DNA from: Diorhabda sublineata
Taxonomy: Eukaryota; Arthropoda; Insecta; Coleoptera; Chrysomelidae
Assembly: GCF_026230105.1 (NCBI RefSeq)
Contig: NC_079477.1
Span: 4,097,001 to 4,161,000 of the forward strand
Direction of reading: 5' to 3'
DNA length: 64,000 bases
Below the pieces are notes generated by a model. That model ran no database searches. It saw only the letters and a program-made list of their open reading frames with translations, and was not told where the DNA came from. Made by a program: the position numbers and the translations under genes. This document shows, in pieces, positions 31,854-44,050 of the stretch (its first letter is position 1; each line of letters opens with the position of its first letter).

Positions 31854-34331
31854 AGTCGTGCGTCGGAGCTGACACACACAATTTTTTTTTGTTAATATTT
31901 CTACCATATCTGGTTAGATATTCATTCCTCTGCCTCAATTGGATATCCTTAAAATCAATATGTCATTTTGAAAGTATTTCGTTTCTAATAGTTCCATTCT
32001 AGATATCTTCACAGTTAAGACACTATTCTAGAGGGATGAAATTAAATCAAAGGATATTAAGGATTGGAATTTAGGTAAGGGGATGAAATGTAACAGTGGC
32101 ACAAACCCAATGACAAGTTTATTTCTCCCCGTTCTCCAAGAGGATTATACGCTTGTATACACATCTTAGAGGTTGGCAGAAATACGTATCCGCGTTTCCT
32201 GAAAGATTATATTGGGTACGGAATAGTTTGTTATCTGTTTATTTATATGAAACAATAAACACAAAATATTTTCTCTATGCAGTAGAAATAAATGGAGAAA
32301 ACCTAGAAACCTGGTTATATTCAAGGTATAAATAGAATATTGTAGAATATTTGAAAAAAAAACACTCCTTTCATCCTTCATTAGACTTTCTGTACATATA
32401 GAAGTGATACAGAATCATCTTCTGAATTTAAAGTGAGGGTGGCAGTGAATTGAATTAGTTCTAGTTCTTGTAGAAAAGACTGAACGACTTCAAAAGGGTC
32501 CTGCTGAAAAATAACCTACTATGTTCTAAACATATCAAAATGACGATACTAAAAATTGAATTAACAGAATACGCTCCACACGATTGTGGATTCAAAAATA
32601 AGTTTAGTTTCCAACACAAAAAGAATGAATATGATAAAAGTTCTGGAGAAACTTTAAACCAGTTCAAAAATAGATAACTACTTCCCTTGGTAGTGAAAAA
32701 TGTCCTTTTTATGACTTTGAGACAACACAGCAGAATGTTATGCTAGATTTTATAGAAATTGGCTTTGAAGACATATCATAAGTGAAAGTGAAAACGTAAT
32801 CAACGAATGTGTGGATATATAGATAGGACTACCTTCTCAACCATATGAAGAGTGATTCAATCAGCATATTAACATTATGGAAGTTAGATATGAAGAAAAA
32901 TGAGATATACACATGATGGTCTAGCGCAGTGAAGATTTTAGCGAGACTATTAACTCTGTATACTCTGGTAAACTTATATGACCGAAATACTTAATTCGGG
33001 TCCAATATCAAGAAGCTAAATACTTCTCAACAGCTTATATTCCTTTAGAAGGTACAGATTTGTCCATCCTTGGAGTATTTTCGCACATCTAAAGATAGGA
33101 ATACTCCGAGGATGCTGGATTCAATATAGAAAATACGGAGACGGTACCACGACAGATGCTTATACAATATAATCCCACCTAAAGTACTATTCGCAAAATC
33201 TACTCGACAGGCAGGCGTGGCTAATGAAAACCAAGTTCTCCTGTAGATGTCCAGAGCGTTATGTCTAGGTATTATTTCTTTTGGAGACGTGCAAACAAAT
33301 GGAAAATATTTAAATGATAATCGACTAATATATGCAATTTTTTTGGTTTCTTTTATCTAGAATTATTTCTCTGTCCCATTACCAAGAAAAAATATCTCAT
33401 GAGTACTTCAAAAATATGAAGGTTACTCAATCAACATACAGTGAAACTTTTCGCTAACTTTCAAACTCCCATAAATCTTTTCATACCCTTCATAGAAAAT
33501 TGTTCCAACTTCCTTATTATCCTGTTAATATACCGTCTCGAGCAACATTCATTGAAAATTTTTGGAATTATTATCTGCCGAGGAGGGCGAAGAAATACCG
33601 TTATTTCTTTTGTGGTATTATCGTTATTTCTTCACCGTCATGATTCCTCAAGTAGGCCAGTACAAAATTATATACTTCGTTTGTGCATAGTTTATGTTAC
33701 TAACTGAACAAAATCGTGAGTTTTGTTTAGAATTTTATTAATATCTTGATATAAATTTATCCAACAAACTGTATTTAATATTTTAATAAATAAATTACGA
33801 GTTTCTTCGTTGTTTATCAAATATGAAGGCCTTTCACGTAATTTTCGTTTGATTATGATGAATATTTCGATATAAATTTCCGAAACTACTACGAAACCTA
33901 ACGACATTTGATAAGGGGAAATTTTAGAATTTCAAACTATGAGGCCACGATTGAATTCAAATTTTTTTTTAATTGTCACACTTGCGAAATTATAACCTAA
34001 CTTTTTCGCTTATATTGGTTTTTAATTTTTGATTGTTTAAGAAAGGTTTATGAAGAAAACAGATCAAGCTACTTCTAACAATGAAGTTACCATCAACTGC
34101 TACAGTTTTGCTTCAGTTAACCAAACCTGCTAATAATTCATTAGCATTAAGGCACTCTTTTAAAACTTATGGTAAAACTGGAGATTTAACTAAAGTTTAA
34201 GCTATGGATTAGAGTGTAGTTTGAACCAAAAACAAACAAAGTTCCTCTATTGCTATATTCTACATTAACCTTAGATGAATCGACAATATTGATAATTTCT
34301 TCATCGTCGTTTATCAAATATGAAGGGCACC
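31854..34331. other. Unannotated stretch with a small hairpin
   Basis: No gene recognised. 32560-32720 contains a weak gag-like pattern (SSGETLNQFKNR) that I could not confirm. A hairpin lies at 33065-33114. The 88-codon ORF at 33441-33707 has no known motif. Confidence 0.3.
33065..33114. repeat. Hairpin with 15-bp arms
   Basis: CATCCTTGGAGTATT (33065-33079) pairs with AATACTCCGAGGATG (33100-33114), one G-U type mismatch, with a 20-base loop. Confidence 0.6.
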
Positions 34332-34550
34332 CAGGGCCGGATTAAGATTTATAAGGCCCGGGGCTAAAATAATGACAGGGTCCCCTTAAGGAATTCGAAA
34401 ATCCGGAAAAATTCACAAAATAATATCAATACGTTAGATTTGTGGTATCAACACATTAAAAAATACAGAAGATTTCCAAATGATGGGGCTCTCTTGGACC
34501 TGGGGCCCGGGGCTATAGCCCCCCCAAGCCCCTAGCTTAATCCGGCTCTG
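34332..34550. mobile_element. hAT-type MITE, 219 bp
   Basis: Inverted ends CAGGGCCGGATTAAG (34332-34346) and CTTAATCCGGCTCTG (34536-34550) differ at one position. An 8-bp duplication AGGGCAC(C/A) flanks it (34324-34331 and 34551-34558), 7 of 8 identical. CAGNGCCGGATTA ends with 8-bp duplications are typical of a widespread hAT group. Its interior is non-coding with GGGCCCCGGGGC-type GC patches near both ends. Confidence 0.85.
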
Positions 34551-34558
34551 AGGGCACA

Positions 34559-35045
34559 TCTTCCAATCCTTCATTCAAGGTATGCAGAGTAGAGAGATGA
34601 ATGAGAAAATTTGAAAAAGTATCCAACTGTATACGTTAAATAACAATTAAAAAACCGTTCAGACTCTTGTTGGTGTAAAAAAAGGTATATATGGTAGATG
34701 AATTAAAGTATGCCGAGCAGAAAACCATTACCTAATAGAATTATAGAAAAAAGTGGGACAAGAATGTATTTTCTCGCTAATAATATTTGGCGTTTCCTTT
34801 TATATTTAACCTACTTGCTAATGTGGCGCCACCCTTATTTAATGAATTTCGATGGACACTTTTCATATGCACAGATTATTCTCTTTCTCTTTATCTTCCA
34901 TAACTGAAGGTAATATGGTAAAAGCGTTAATAATTTGGAAAGCTAGGTTGAAAGTTGTCTGAGTGTCATATAAGACTAAAGTTTAAGCTACAGCCAGTCC
35001 GCCGGTAACGTTTAAACGTCTAATATAAAACGTTAAAAAGTCGAT
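34559..35045. other. Unannotated stretch between two hAT elements
   Basis: A 65-codon plus ORF (34710-34907) is unrecognised; nothing else is seen. Confidence 0.3.
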
Positions 35046-35094
35046 ATCTATAGCAGAGGTGTCAAACTCAATTTTGCAGAGGGCCATATATTAA

Positions 35095-35830
35095 ACTAGC
35101 TTTTACCCGCGGCTTCGCTCGCATGTAATCCATTAAATAAGTATCAGAAATCATTATAATAGAAATATATCAATATGATAACATTCCAGGAGTTTCATCT
35201 TTGAGTGCATTGCAATATTGACATTTTTTATTCATTGAGCCAATAACAATTAGAGGATGATTGTGATATTCCATTGTAGGGTCATATTGAAATCTAGTTT
35301 CTATTTCTGATCGAACAATTCTCCTAGCCTGTGATTGTTCTGGCGTTTCTACCGCTCTTCTAGCTACCCGACCCAAACGACTTTGGGTCTGAAGAGGTGT
35401 TTCAGAAGCTCTCAAATCACTTTGTCGCCTTGCTTTGTCTTCTCAGCTCTGAATGAAGCAAAGATTCTTGATTTCGTGCAACTTTTTTGGCGAATTTTTA
35501 GATAATGTAGATTTACGTTTCCGAAGTATTTTTTAGACATACGCTTTCAGTGACAGTTGAAAATAACAATGGTACCTAACCTCAAAAATTCCAAACAGCT
35601 GAAACTATAGTTAATTCAATTGGATGTATAGATTAAGTGGATGTAGACTTAGATGCCGCCGAAGTAACAAAATGTTGATATTTGTTGACAATTTTTTTTA
35701 ATAAAAAGTATACTATGTTACTTCTAGTACCACCCAAAATATGTATACAGAGTTTCATGATTCGTCAAGTAGTCTTTGCGTGAAAGCATAACAAACATCC
35801 ACGCTTTCACATTTATAATATTAGGGAGGA
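35095..35830 (-). mobile_element. Short Helitron nested in the hAT element
   Basis: On the minus strand it starts TCCTCCCTAATATTATAAAT at 35830 and ends GCCGCGGGTAAAAGCTAGT at 35095, with the GC hairpin about 10 bases before the terminal CTAGT. It lies between a host A and T, the Helitron target. Both termini are therefore present. It encodes only a short N-terminal piece of the Helitron protein, so it is a non-autonomous derivative. Confidence 0.8.
35170..35415 (-). pseudogene. Helitron RepHel N-terminal fragment
   Basis: Reads RASETPLQTQSRLGRVARRA then PEQSQARR, the repeated RxSETPEQ.. R segment, then DPTMEYHNHPLIVIGSMNKK then CQYCNALKDETPGM. The C-x2-C with IG.M...C..C.ALK.....G.CC pattern is the zinc-finger-like N-terminal region of insect Helitron proteins. 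The frame ends at 35170 with no Rep or helicase behind it; the second pair of cysteines is missing. Confidence 0.75.
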
Positions 35831-35959
35831 TATTGAATTCGTAGCTGGGCCAGATTGAAAATAAAAAAAATGAACTTAATTATTATTTTTATTCATTTAT
35901 TGAAATATGTAAGTATATAATATACGGTTGTTAACAATCATATCAAAGTTATAAAAGTT

Positions 35960-36880
35960 GGTAGGTAATTATGTTGAGCTCGAGGATCCAGATACCTGCC
36001 TTCTCCTGTTTTTGACAAGCTTATTGTTGTCAGGTATCATATTCGTTGTAGTTATTTTGAGAATTGATTGGAGATGTTCATTCGTAAGTCTTGTACGATG
36101 TTGGTTCTTATTTATTTTCATGACGGAAAGCATCTTCTCAAATAAAGGCAGAGAATGCTTTTTGAATTCCAGGTAATTATCCAAACTCTTGAAATATTTT
36201 GTATAAAATGCAAGAGCGTTAATCTAATTAAATTTTTCTTTCAAAATACTGGCCGATTGAAGATCTATCAATTCCATTTAAAATGGATTGGTGCCTGTGC
36301 TTCAAAATTGAATGGATCGTTGAAAATTCGGAATTCCATTTCATTCATTTTGTGAAAGTCTTCAAAACGATTGTTGAATTCCGTAATCAAATTTTGCAGA
36401 AGTTGAGAAAATTCATCCAATTTTTTTTGGTTCACTGTACCAAATGATTTTAAATAAAGGAAATGGTCCAAACTTTGATTTTTTACCTCATTTTCCCACA
36501 GCCTCAACTTCCTTTCGAAGGCTTGAATATATGAATACATTTGAGTGACAATCAGATTTTTACCCAGTAACTTTATATTCAGATCAGTCGAGTGTTTCTT
36601 CATATCTACCAAAAAGGCACAATAAATCCACCAGTCATTGTCATAATCAATTGGCTTGCCTTTTTCTAATATGAAAGCTTGAATAGAGTCACGTAATGCA
36701 AAAAATCTTTCTAAAACTACTTCTCGACTGAGCCAACGAACTTTGGTGAAATAAACTTTTCGTCCAAATCTTGTAAAATTTGCATGAACTGTCGGTGATT
36801 TAGATCTCTGCTCCTTATTAAATTTACAATTTTAATTATAGGTTGCATGACATGGCCCATTTTTAAATGTTTGTATACCA
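35960..36880 (-). pseudogene. hAT transposase C-terminal half
   Basis: Minus-strand order: ESLVYKHLKMGHVMQPIIKI with IVNLIRSRDLNHRQFMQILQ near 36780-36870 (matches the HxxxL..K....VM..V...NFIRS..LNHR.F hAT segment), then (a frame change) RWLSREVVLERFFALRDSIQ near 36700-36745, then WIYCAFLVDMKKHSTDLN, LNIKLLGKNLIVTQMYSYIQ with AFERKLRLWE at 36268-36612, and finally LPLFEKMLSVMKINKNQHRT with RLTNEHLQSILKI at 35969-36184, the C-terminal dimerisation region. At least two frameshifts. This is the Tpase family best known from GTF2IRD2- and ZBED5-like genes. Confidence 0.85.
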
Positions 36881-36955
36881 ACGATTCCTGACGAATTATA
36901 CATTGAAATCCAGAAGCGGCCCGTGGGCCGTATCTTTGACATGACTGATCTATAA

Positions 36956-38599
36956 CTTAAACTGACGATTGTTGATCTCTACATGTAAAATAACAAATCA
37001 ATTCGTTACGTTTTTAGTCTGTTTTCAATAAAATAATTGCATTTTTCTAAAAATTAGTTAAATCTATCGACCGCATAAGTTCAACGTTTATCGTATTGGC
37101 CTGTATAAAAATTTATATACGGTTCAAGATTTTCTCTTTAAAGGTTTGAGAGATATAATCTCACCCCTTTTTAGCATATTTTCTTGGCGGTTTCACCAAC
37201 AGACCTCTGATCTTCGTGCACAAACGTGCCTACGCTACGCCGGTATTATGAGGAATGCCAAGATATTCCACTAGTAAATGTTATGCAAAATACTCAGCAC
37301 AAAAGGCAACAATATTATGGTTTCAGAAGAACAGGTGTTCGAATTTATAACTAGTATAGATTTGTAGAGTATTTTATTATTTGGTAATTTGTTATTCGGT
37401 TTAAAATGTCGAATCACGATATTGTAATGAAATTTTTGTTTATTTCATTTATATACATTTAAATATTTCAAATTTGAAATTGAGGAATTTACGAACCTCA
37501 AAATTGTGTCATGATATTAGGGATTCACTCACAATTAAGAAACGAATGTGAAGAAACAAAATTTTTGAAATGTTGATGGAAAAAAACAAATAAAATGATA
37601 ATTTTTCGTGAGCCCAATCCTGATTTATAAATGACAGACTGTATAGCGACACAGATTCTTTGAATGGGTCAGACGAGGTCTAGGGCTGCGACATCCGAAA
37701 GTGCCACCATTACTTGTTGTAATGTAATGGGGAGTAGGGGTTCGTGACCGCTGCAAGTTCGGTTATATCGGTTAATGGACAATTAAGGGAGCTCTTTGTC
37801 TTTTCTTTGTACGGTCCTATGTGCATCTTTCTATTAACTAAATGTTCCGAGGATAGTCTACGGCGTTGAGGAACGCATGTGAAATGGAGTGTGAAAAAAA
37901 GGAAGACCGAAATAAAGTGGGGCTAATAAGAATTTCGGTAAACGTGTTTCCTACAGAACTTTTTTTTAAACGAAAAAACTTACACACAATGACATTCTGA
38001 TATAATTTTTTAATTCCAAATAGTGCGTTTTTTTCTGTATTCATCTTTGACCGAAACCATCCCCTTCATTCGTTATAACATTGATAAGATTTTTTGAGTA
38101 TCACAAATTAGAATTCACTAACGTAAAAAGCAAACAGTGTCATTTTTTTAATCTCATACCTGCCAAGCCGATTTTCCAAGTCTATGTCACGTCTTGCAAA
38201 AATAAGGAGAAAATTCTTGACAACGTACACCATGTTGTTTGACAGTTTTTTGTCCAGCTTATTTTCCCCGAAAAAAGTCGGTCGGGGGTATAGTGAGGCT
38301 ACAGTTGGGGCGTCCACTTGATGGAGTGTGAGATATTATCCTGACAGGATTCTTTATTAAGCCCATCTCGCACGGTCCTTTCGGTTCCTATTTCTGTTTT
38401 CTCTAACAGAGATGTATTAACAGCGATTTTAGCAGCTCGAAAAAAAGCAAATTCAATCGTACATTTCGAATTTTAAATGCACATGTGTAGCTACGAGTTT
38501 CACAATAAAGTTCACTTAAATGATTCAAACTAATAACTTGTACTACAACACACAATCCATTTCGCTATATCCATTTAGATTTTTGTGAAAAAATCGAAG
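36956..38599. other. Unannotated stretch
   Basis: Two minus ORFs (68 and 69 codons, 37838-38317) have no known motif. A moderately GC-rich patch lies near 37670-37750. Confidence 0.3.
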
Positions 38600-39460
38600 A
38601 ACTGGTTAATACTATCGAAATTAGGGTCTATTATTACTTCTGGTTGGTGGGTCTATCCGTGTATCATGCTGCAATATCAGTTGCAAATATTTTACCTTAT
38701 GCAGCATCATCTGATCGATATTATCAGGATTTATGCTGCCGACAGTCTCCTCTACATCCTCTCTCAAATCCCCCAAGTGGTTACGCACGAAGCGTCCTCT
38801 GAGTCGTTTCCACAATACGTACACTCAGGTACTGTCTTCATTTTATGAAGATACCGTCGGAAGTAGCCGTCAAAAATTGAGTTATGTAGAAGTTCACCTC
38901 TCCAAACTTCATTTCGGTCTACATTCAGCGTACATTCAGCTGATTTCTCTTTGTTGTTGCCACGTCCGTATATTCTAGTGCGTTCGATTGCTTCCGCATC
39001 CTGTCGCGTTATACCTAAGCTGCTTCTGTATTTAATCTTACGCTCGAAAGCTAGGAGGTCCACGGGAATTATACCCGCCACCACTAGGACAGCTTGTGCA
39101 GAGATGGGGAGTCTTAATGCATTTTGTCTATGTACCATCGATTTGAGTGCGTTGCCGCAATCAGCAGCCTTCGTTTCTCCGGCGGTTCGTTAATATTTGC
39201 CATTGACCGGCTGAAAAATGTTGTCTTCCTGGCCGCTTTTTGAGCTGTCTTCCGTATGTGGGGCCAGAAAGACATCTTCGTATCTAAGGTCACTCCCAAA
39301 TACTTTATTTCGCATCTAGATTCAAATTTGTCTGTCGCGGTTTCAATGGGAAGTCTTGTGTGTATTCGTTTGCTTATGAGCAACATCAGCTCCGTTTTTC
39401 CCATAGCGTGTTGAATTCCATGATCTTTCGTCCATCCCCTTACTTGTCTCATTATTTGGT
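38600..39460 (-). pseudogene. R1-like LINE: reverse transcriptase C-terminus and tail
   Basis: Minus-strand order: MGKTELMLLISKRI (usual form KTE.VLIT.R...), EIKYLGVTLDTKMSFWPHIR (IKYLGV.ID..L.F..H), KAARKTTFFSRSMANINEPP, then after a frame change VLVVAGIIPVDLLAFERKIK (usually V.AGMIPIDIL..E), WRGELLHNSIFDGYFRRYLH with KMKTVPECTYCGNDSEDA (zinc-finger C-x2-C near the end; usual form H...FGRYLH.......CP.C....E.AEH), and lastly GDLREDVEETVGSINPDNI. This order and the motifs are those of the R1 clade. Three frames are used, so it is a pseudogene. Confidence 0.85.
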
Positions 39461-40685
39461 TCAGTTTAAGATAGTTATGTTACTGCCTCTGTACATTAAA
39501 TTAATCAAAATTTAGCAAAAGATATAAACGGAGAGAGTTTTGGTTACACGTTTTTGTAAAAACATTTCTAAGTTAAGTCAAGCAGGATTTTAGAAAATAT
39601 GGGTACTAAAAATGATGAAAGCGGAGAGCAGATTAACCAAAATATAGCTTTTAATGGAAAACGGCTTAAAATAAATATCAGACCACTGTTGCCGATTAGG
39701 GGAATCCACACCATAGACAAACAAAATGAAAAAAGAGTTTTTCTTCTAACACTTAGAATTCGAATCAAGTGCGATTGGAAAGATATACTTTTAATTGACT
39801 AGTGGCGAAAAAATCATAAGTTCTAGTCCGTTACTGTTTTCCAATTTTCCCCCCACTTTTTCTTTTCCATCGCTAGCCGGTTTGGCACAATCCCGGTTCT
39901 CACTTGTCATTTTCAATGAATATCATTTTTCTTTCGTCGAGGAGAAATATGCTCGTTGAAATTTGTTACGGGATTTTCCTGTATAACCGGCAGGAGATAG
40001 GAACTAAAAAGATTAATGGTTGATTAGCGGATATAAATGTTTTTGGAATATACACGTCAACAAATAGACGGTTGTATCTGATATTAATAATGAATTACAA
40101 AAAGACGCATCACCAGATATTCTGTTCTTTCCTGGGCTTGCTTTGAATAAGATGATCAATGAAATTTTCATGAATGTCATCTCAAGTTGTTTGCATAAGA
40201 AAATAAGAAAAATTTGGGTCAGTTTATTGGAACAAACTGGAGAGTTTTCCATTCCTAAAAATTTATAATGATACTATCTACAGGACAAAAGACTCCATAT
40301 TTTTCTTGAATAGAATAAAAAATCGGTAATAGGAGTTATAATTAAAAACTTATCGGCACCTATTTTCTATATTAACGTCTATATTATTAATTACTTTCAT
40401 ATCTTCACATTACTATTACTATCTCATCACTCGGTGAGTGACATCCTGAGACATAGTGTTAATTTGATTGATTAACAAGTTCTCAGCAATATTTCCACTT
40501 CATGAAAGTCTTCATAGTCGGCTCTAAATTTGAGTTTGTTCATAATATGAACATTATCTTTTATGCAAATAATAAATATTTGCTGTCAATATTGTATTTT
40601 TATCTAAAATCAATTGCTGCAATTTTCAATTCCAAATCTCTACCAGATAGTGTCCTTCTTAACTAATTATATATATCTTTTTATA
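39461..40685. other. Unannotated stretch
   Basis: A 67-codon plus ORF at 39599-39802 is unrecognised. Otherwise AT-rich with no repeat or RNA gene seen. Confidence 0.3.
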
Positions 40686-41040
40686 CAGTAGAACCTCCAT
40701 CATTCGAAATCCAAGGGAAAAAATCGAGTTACGGAGTTTTTGAGTTATAGAGGATTTCGAGTTAGGCGACAACTGGTTTCAAGTTAAGGACAAATTCATT
40801 GGAAAAAGTCAGTAACTTTTTCTAGCTTCAAATAAGGTTTGTCTTCATCTATAGCATTGACTTGTGCATGCTACATTATTTAAATCTTCTCTATCATCTT
40901 CATTTATTTCATTGTTATAAGATACTGAATTAAGAATCTCTTCGTCCAATAATATTCCAGAAGTCATTTCTTCATCGTCACATGCAATAAAGTCTTCGAA
41001 ACATACCCCAGGCTCTACTGGGGTATGTTTCGGTAAGACT
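40686..41040 (-). mobile_element. pogo/Tigger element end with transposase C-terminus
   Basis: The end CAGTAGAACCTCCATCATTC at 40686 after TA is the signature of pogo/Tigger inverted repeats, and sub-terminal GAGTTA motifs recur (near 40726, 40742, 40759). Behind it the minus strand encodes VCFEDFIACDDEEMTSG with ILLDEEILNSVS (about 40925-41000), the acidic C-terminus of pogo-type transposases (usual form VD.D....TSGV.TDEEI...V), followed by a stop and a fragment DEDKPYLKLEK in another frame. The other end of the element is not found. The reading stops at a palindromic scar (40991-41040). Confidence 0.75.
40991..41040. repeat. Near-perfect palindrome at the pogo break
   Basis: AGTCTT-CGAAACATACCCC-AG (40991-41011) is mirrored at 41018-41040 with two extra bases in the right arm and a 6-base loop GCTCTA. 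Total arms of 21 and 23 bases. Confidence 0.85.
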
Positions 41041-42032
41041 TAAGGATTTTTATTTTCGTTTCCCACTCATTGCTCATCAATTTCTTCACGTTGACGTCCA
41101 AATTGATGTAAATTGCCATAAATCCCAACTATATTGGGATTCACGACAATTTATCTAGGAGATACTTATGTTCGGTAATAATTTTATATCCAAGTTTATT
41201 TATTTGAGTTATGGAGGGAAATATGTATAGAAACAGCTTGTAGGGACTCACTAATTACTTCGACTCTCGACGTAGGTTTGGGTACTTGAAGATCGATTTT
41301 ATTTATTATATATATAGTTTTAAAAATTACGAGTATTAGTTCCGAAAAATATTCAACTAACTAGTATTTAGCTATTCACTAATACTTGATTATTTGATAT
41401 AATAATTAACTTGTATAGTAACTTTTCTAATTTATTTAAATCCACTGGTTACTCTTCTATTTCGTTTTGTTCACTATGACTATTTATTATAAACTGAAGT
41501 AATTCCGCTAAACATCTTTGATATATACAGCAGAAACGACATTATTTTGGCATTCTAGAGAGTAAACAAACAAAAACAACTAAATAACAAGACCTTCGTC
41601 GAAGAAAACAATGTAAACAAACCGCAAGCTATGATAGAAACATAAAATTCCGATGGTTCATAAAAAGTATATCAAACGTGCTGCGACTTCGTCAAATTTT
41701 AGAATTCCATTATAACTAGGCAGGACTGGGTTCACGGTCTATGTCTTAGACTTCTTCTTAACATTATAATAATACGTGAAGTTTCCCTGTATCGTAATTT
41801 TTTTTTAAATTTTTGATTACACTATTGAAAAAATGAAAATTGAAAAATGTACTTGATAAAATAGTATTTCTTTTACTTTTTTCATTTTTAGGCGATAGGA
41901 TGATAAAACAAAACAAAGTGGTGTGGAGGCTGCTGTATCTTATCAAGCCAAACTCGATCGGCGCTTGTGACGTAAGCAACCTATTGACGCGTTCCAAGAA
42001 GAAGAATTTATATCAGCGCTATTATGGTAGCT
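41041..42032. other. Unannotated AT-rich stretch
   Basis: Another TTGAGTTATGGAGGG near 41204 resembles the sub-terminal pogo motif, so decayed pogo sequence may extend this far. Nothing else is supported; opposing ORFs at 41764-42034 are unrecognised. Confidence 0.3.
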
Positions 42033-42075
42033 AGAGACGCGTGGTAAATTGCTAAATTTATGTTACCGCGTCTCC
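42033..42075. repeat. Short hairpin
   Basis: GAGACGCG-TGGTAA pairs with TTACCGCGTCTC (one bulge), with an AT-rich loop. Confidence 0.6.
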
Positions 42076-43264
42076 AAATTAAAAAATTTTAACCCGACAT
42101 CGCTTTCGAATCCATTCTACACTTGTGTAAACTGTTTGTACGATTCAAGTAAATTCATCAGTTAAAACATGGTTAATTTATTAATTTTCTGTTTCATAAA
42201 ACTCTCATTTTGTGTCTTCGAATCTTGATGTCGCATTCCTTATACTAAAAACGCACATTCAACACAAAACAGAAACATTGGATAGCAAAAAGGTTTATAG
42301 CGAAATATTCAAATTAATTTTTTTTAATATTGAATAATTACACTTAGAGTAGGTGATGTCTAAACGAAATTATCTCTTTTATATAGAATTCAACGGAATA
42401 TGAAAAAACAAAACGCGAATTTTAATTCGGCGGGCTTTACAGACGTTGAATTTGCTCTCGTGCATTGTTCGAAATGTTTTATATTAATAGCGATTATCAC
42501 ACAAGAGCAAGCCCTGACAATAATTTTCAAAGGGCCCTTGTTCAACCGTTTACAAAATACCTCTGGTTGTTATATTGGGTATTATCCGTTCCGAATTCAT
42601 TATGTTTCGGCACAAAATGCTTGCCTATATCCGTTTCTGTGATTCTCTCTGTTCTCTGTTGTGACTGCCGTATAGAATATTAAAATATTTATTAATTTCG
42701 CCCTTTACCGCACACCTTTCGGCTAATTATTTGGCCTATTATAGCGTAAAATGAGAAATATCGCGTTAACGTCATAATATAAATTTTTCAAAAACAATCA
42801 TGTACACTATAAGTAAATAGTTTAGAGTTTAACTAATTCTTTCAATTTAATATTTGTATATTCAATATATTCCTTGTACAGAAAATGAGCAAAAAAATAG
42901 TGACCTTCAGAAATGCTCTTCCCAAGCAGAATCTAACCATACTACGAAGATGCAGATACTTGTCAAAGAAATAAAAACAACATTCGGAATCATTCAAGAA
43001 TTGGAAAGTATGATGAAATATAGAGAAACCAAGATCACTCAGTCCCAATGAGGTATTATACAAAAGGTTCTAGTAGGTATTTGGCAGACAGGCTGATTTC
43101 TCTAAACTGATATAATGAAAGAACTAGATATTGACGTAGACCGTGAAGCCGGTTCTATTCTAGGACTATCTCCTTGTTATCCGCATTTCCATCCTCCGTA
43201 TATTTGAATATTCCTTCTTATAGTTTCGTCCTTTAATCTTCATTCTCTTTTTTCATTCTTTGGG
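42076..43264. other. Unannotated AT-rich stretch
   Basis: Overlapping ORFs at 42400-42683 and 42842-43063 have no known motif. Confidence 0.3.
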
Positions 43265-44050
43265 CCCACACCTAGTTATCAGTTTTGTTAATGATTTATC
43301 GGAAGCTATCGATATCTTTTGTATCTTATTTCCAGATGATACAACAACCTTATATTTCGTGGCTAATAAATTGTAACTTAATGAGAATAAAACGAAACAT
43401 TTTCTCTTTAGTGTAGACAAATGGGCCATGAAATCGGAGCCAGTGAAATTACTAGGCATTTACTTGGATACCAATCTAAGTTGGGCACTTCATATTGACC
43501 ACGTTTGCTCAAAATTAGCGAGTCAATTCTTTGTATTTCAGCAGTTAAAATGTTGTATATCTATTAATTTATTGTTTACCACTCACTTTTCCACAGAAAA
43601 ATGACATATGGTTATACTGTGGGATAACTGCTCATTAGTGAACAAAATATTTGTATTACAGAAAATAGTAAATCATTTACAATGTGCCCAAAAACACAAA
43701 TAGCAGAGAAATATTTGAAAAACTTGAAATATTGCCACTTTAGTGCTTATATACTTCAGAAATATTGATAGAAAACCGTTTTATTCCGACGAAACATGAA
43801 AATATTCATGATTATTTCATTGGGAATAATAAGGAAATTGTACCTTTAAAATGGGACATGGGACAATACATTTGTAAAATATTTCGCGCATCTTAACGTG
43901 GTTGCTATGACAAGTTTTCAATTTGAAAACTTTTCTTCTGAAATACTGCTTTCATACAATAGATGAATTTTTAAGGGAACTGGGAACCTAATCTTGATAT
44001 AGATAAACATTCTATATAACTTCGTTTTGATTGAAAAATTTCCCATCATT
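43265..44050 (+). pseudogene. LINE reverse transcriptase and C-terminal tail (CR1/Jockey-like)
   Basis: Reads SIDIFCILFPDDTTTLYFVA at about 43300-43365, where FPDD replaces the FADD/YADD catalytic box; then NENKTKHFLFS and VKLLGIYLDTNLSWALHIDH with VCSKLASQFFVFQQL (K.LG..LD..LSW..HI..VC.KL); then ILWDNCSLVNKIFVLQK with frame changes (LWGN......V..LQKKAIR); and IDEFLREL near 43963, the usual end of these LINE proteins. Stops and frame changes are frequent. There is no RNase H domain, fitting the CR1/Jockey group better than R1/I. Confidence 0.7.

Larger units (their letters stand above)
35054..36947 (-). mobile_element. hAT element interrupted by a Helitron
   Basis: Ends are CAGAGGTGTCAAAC (35054) and, in reverse complement at the right, CAGTCATGTCAAAG (ending 36947). 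An 8-bp duplication ATCTATAG / ATCTATAA flanks it (35046-35053, 36948-36955). Sub-terminal GC-rich blocks (GAGGGCCATA, GCGGCCCGTGGGCCG) are typical of the ZBED5/GTF2IRD2-like hAT group. The transposase pseudogene is on the minus strand; its N-terminal BED and catalytic-start part is missing. A 736-bp Helitron sits at 35095-35830. Confidence 0.85.

Noticed and set aside
32560..32720. Weak gag-like pattern of an LTR retrotransposon
   Set aside because: No zinc knuckle, protease, integrase or LTRs could be read, and the frame is broken.
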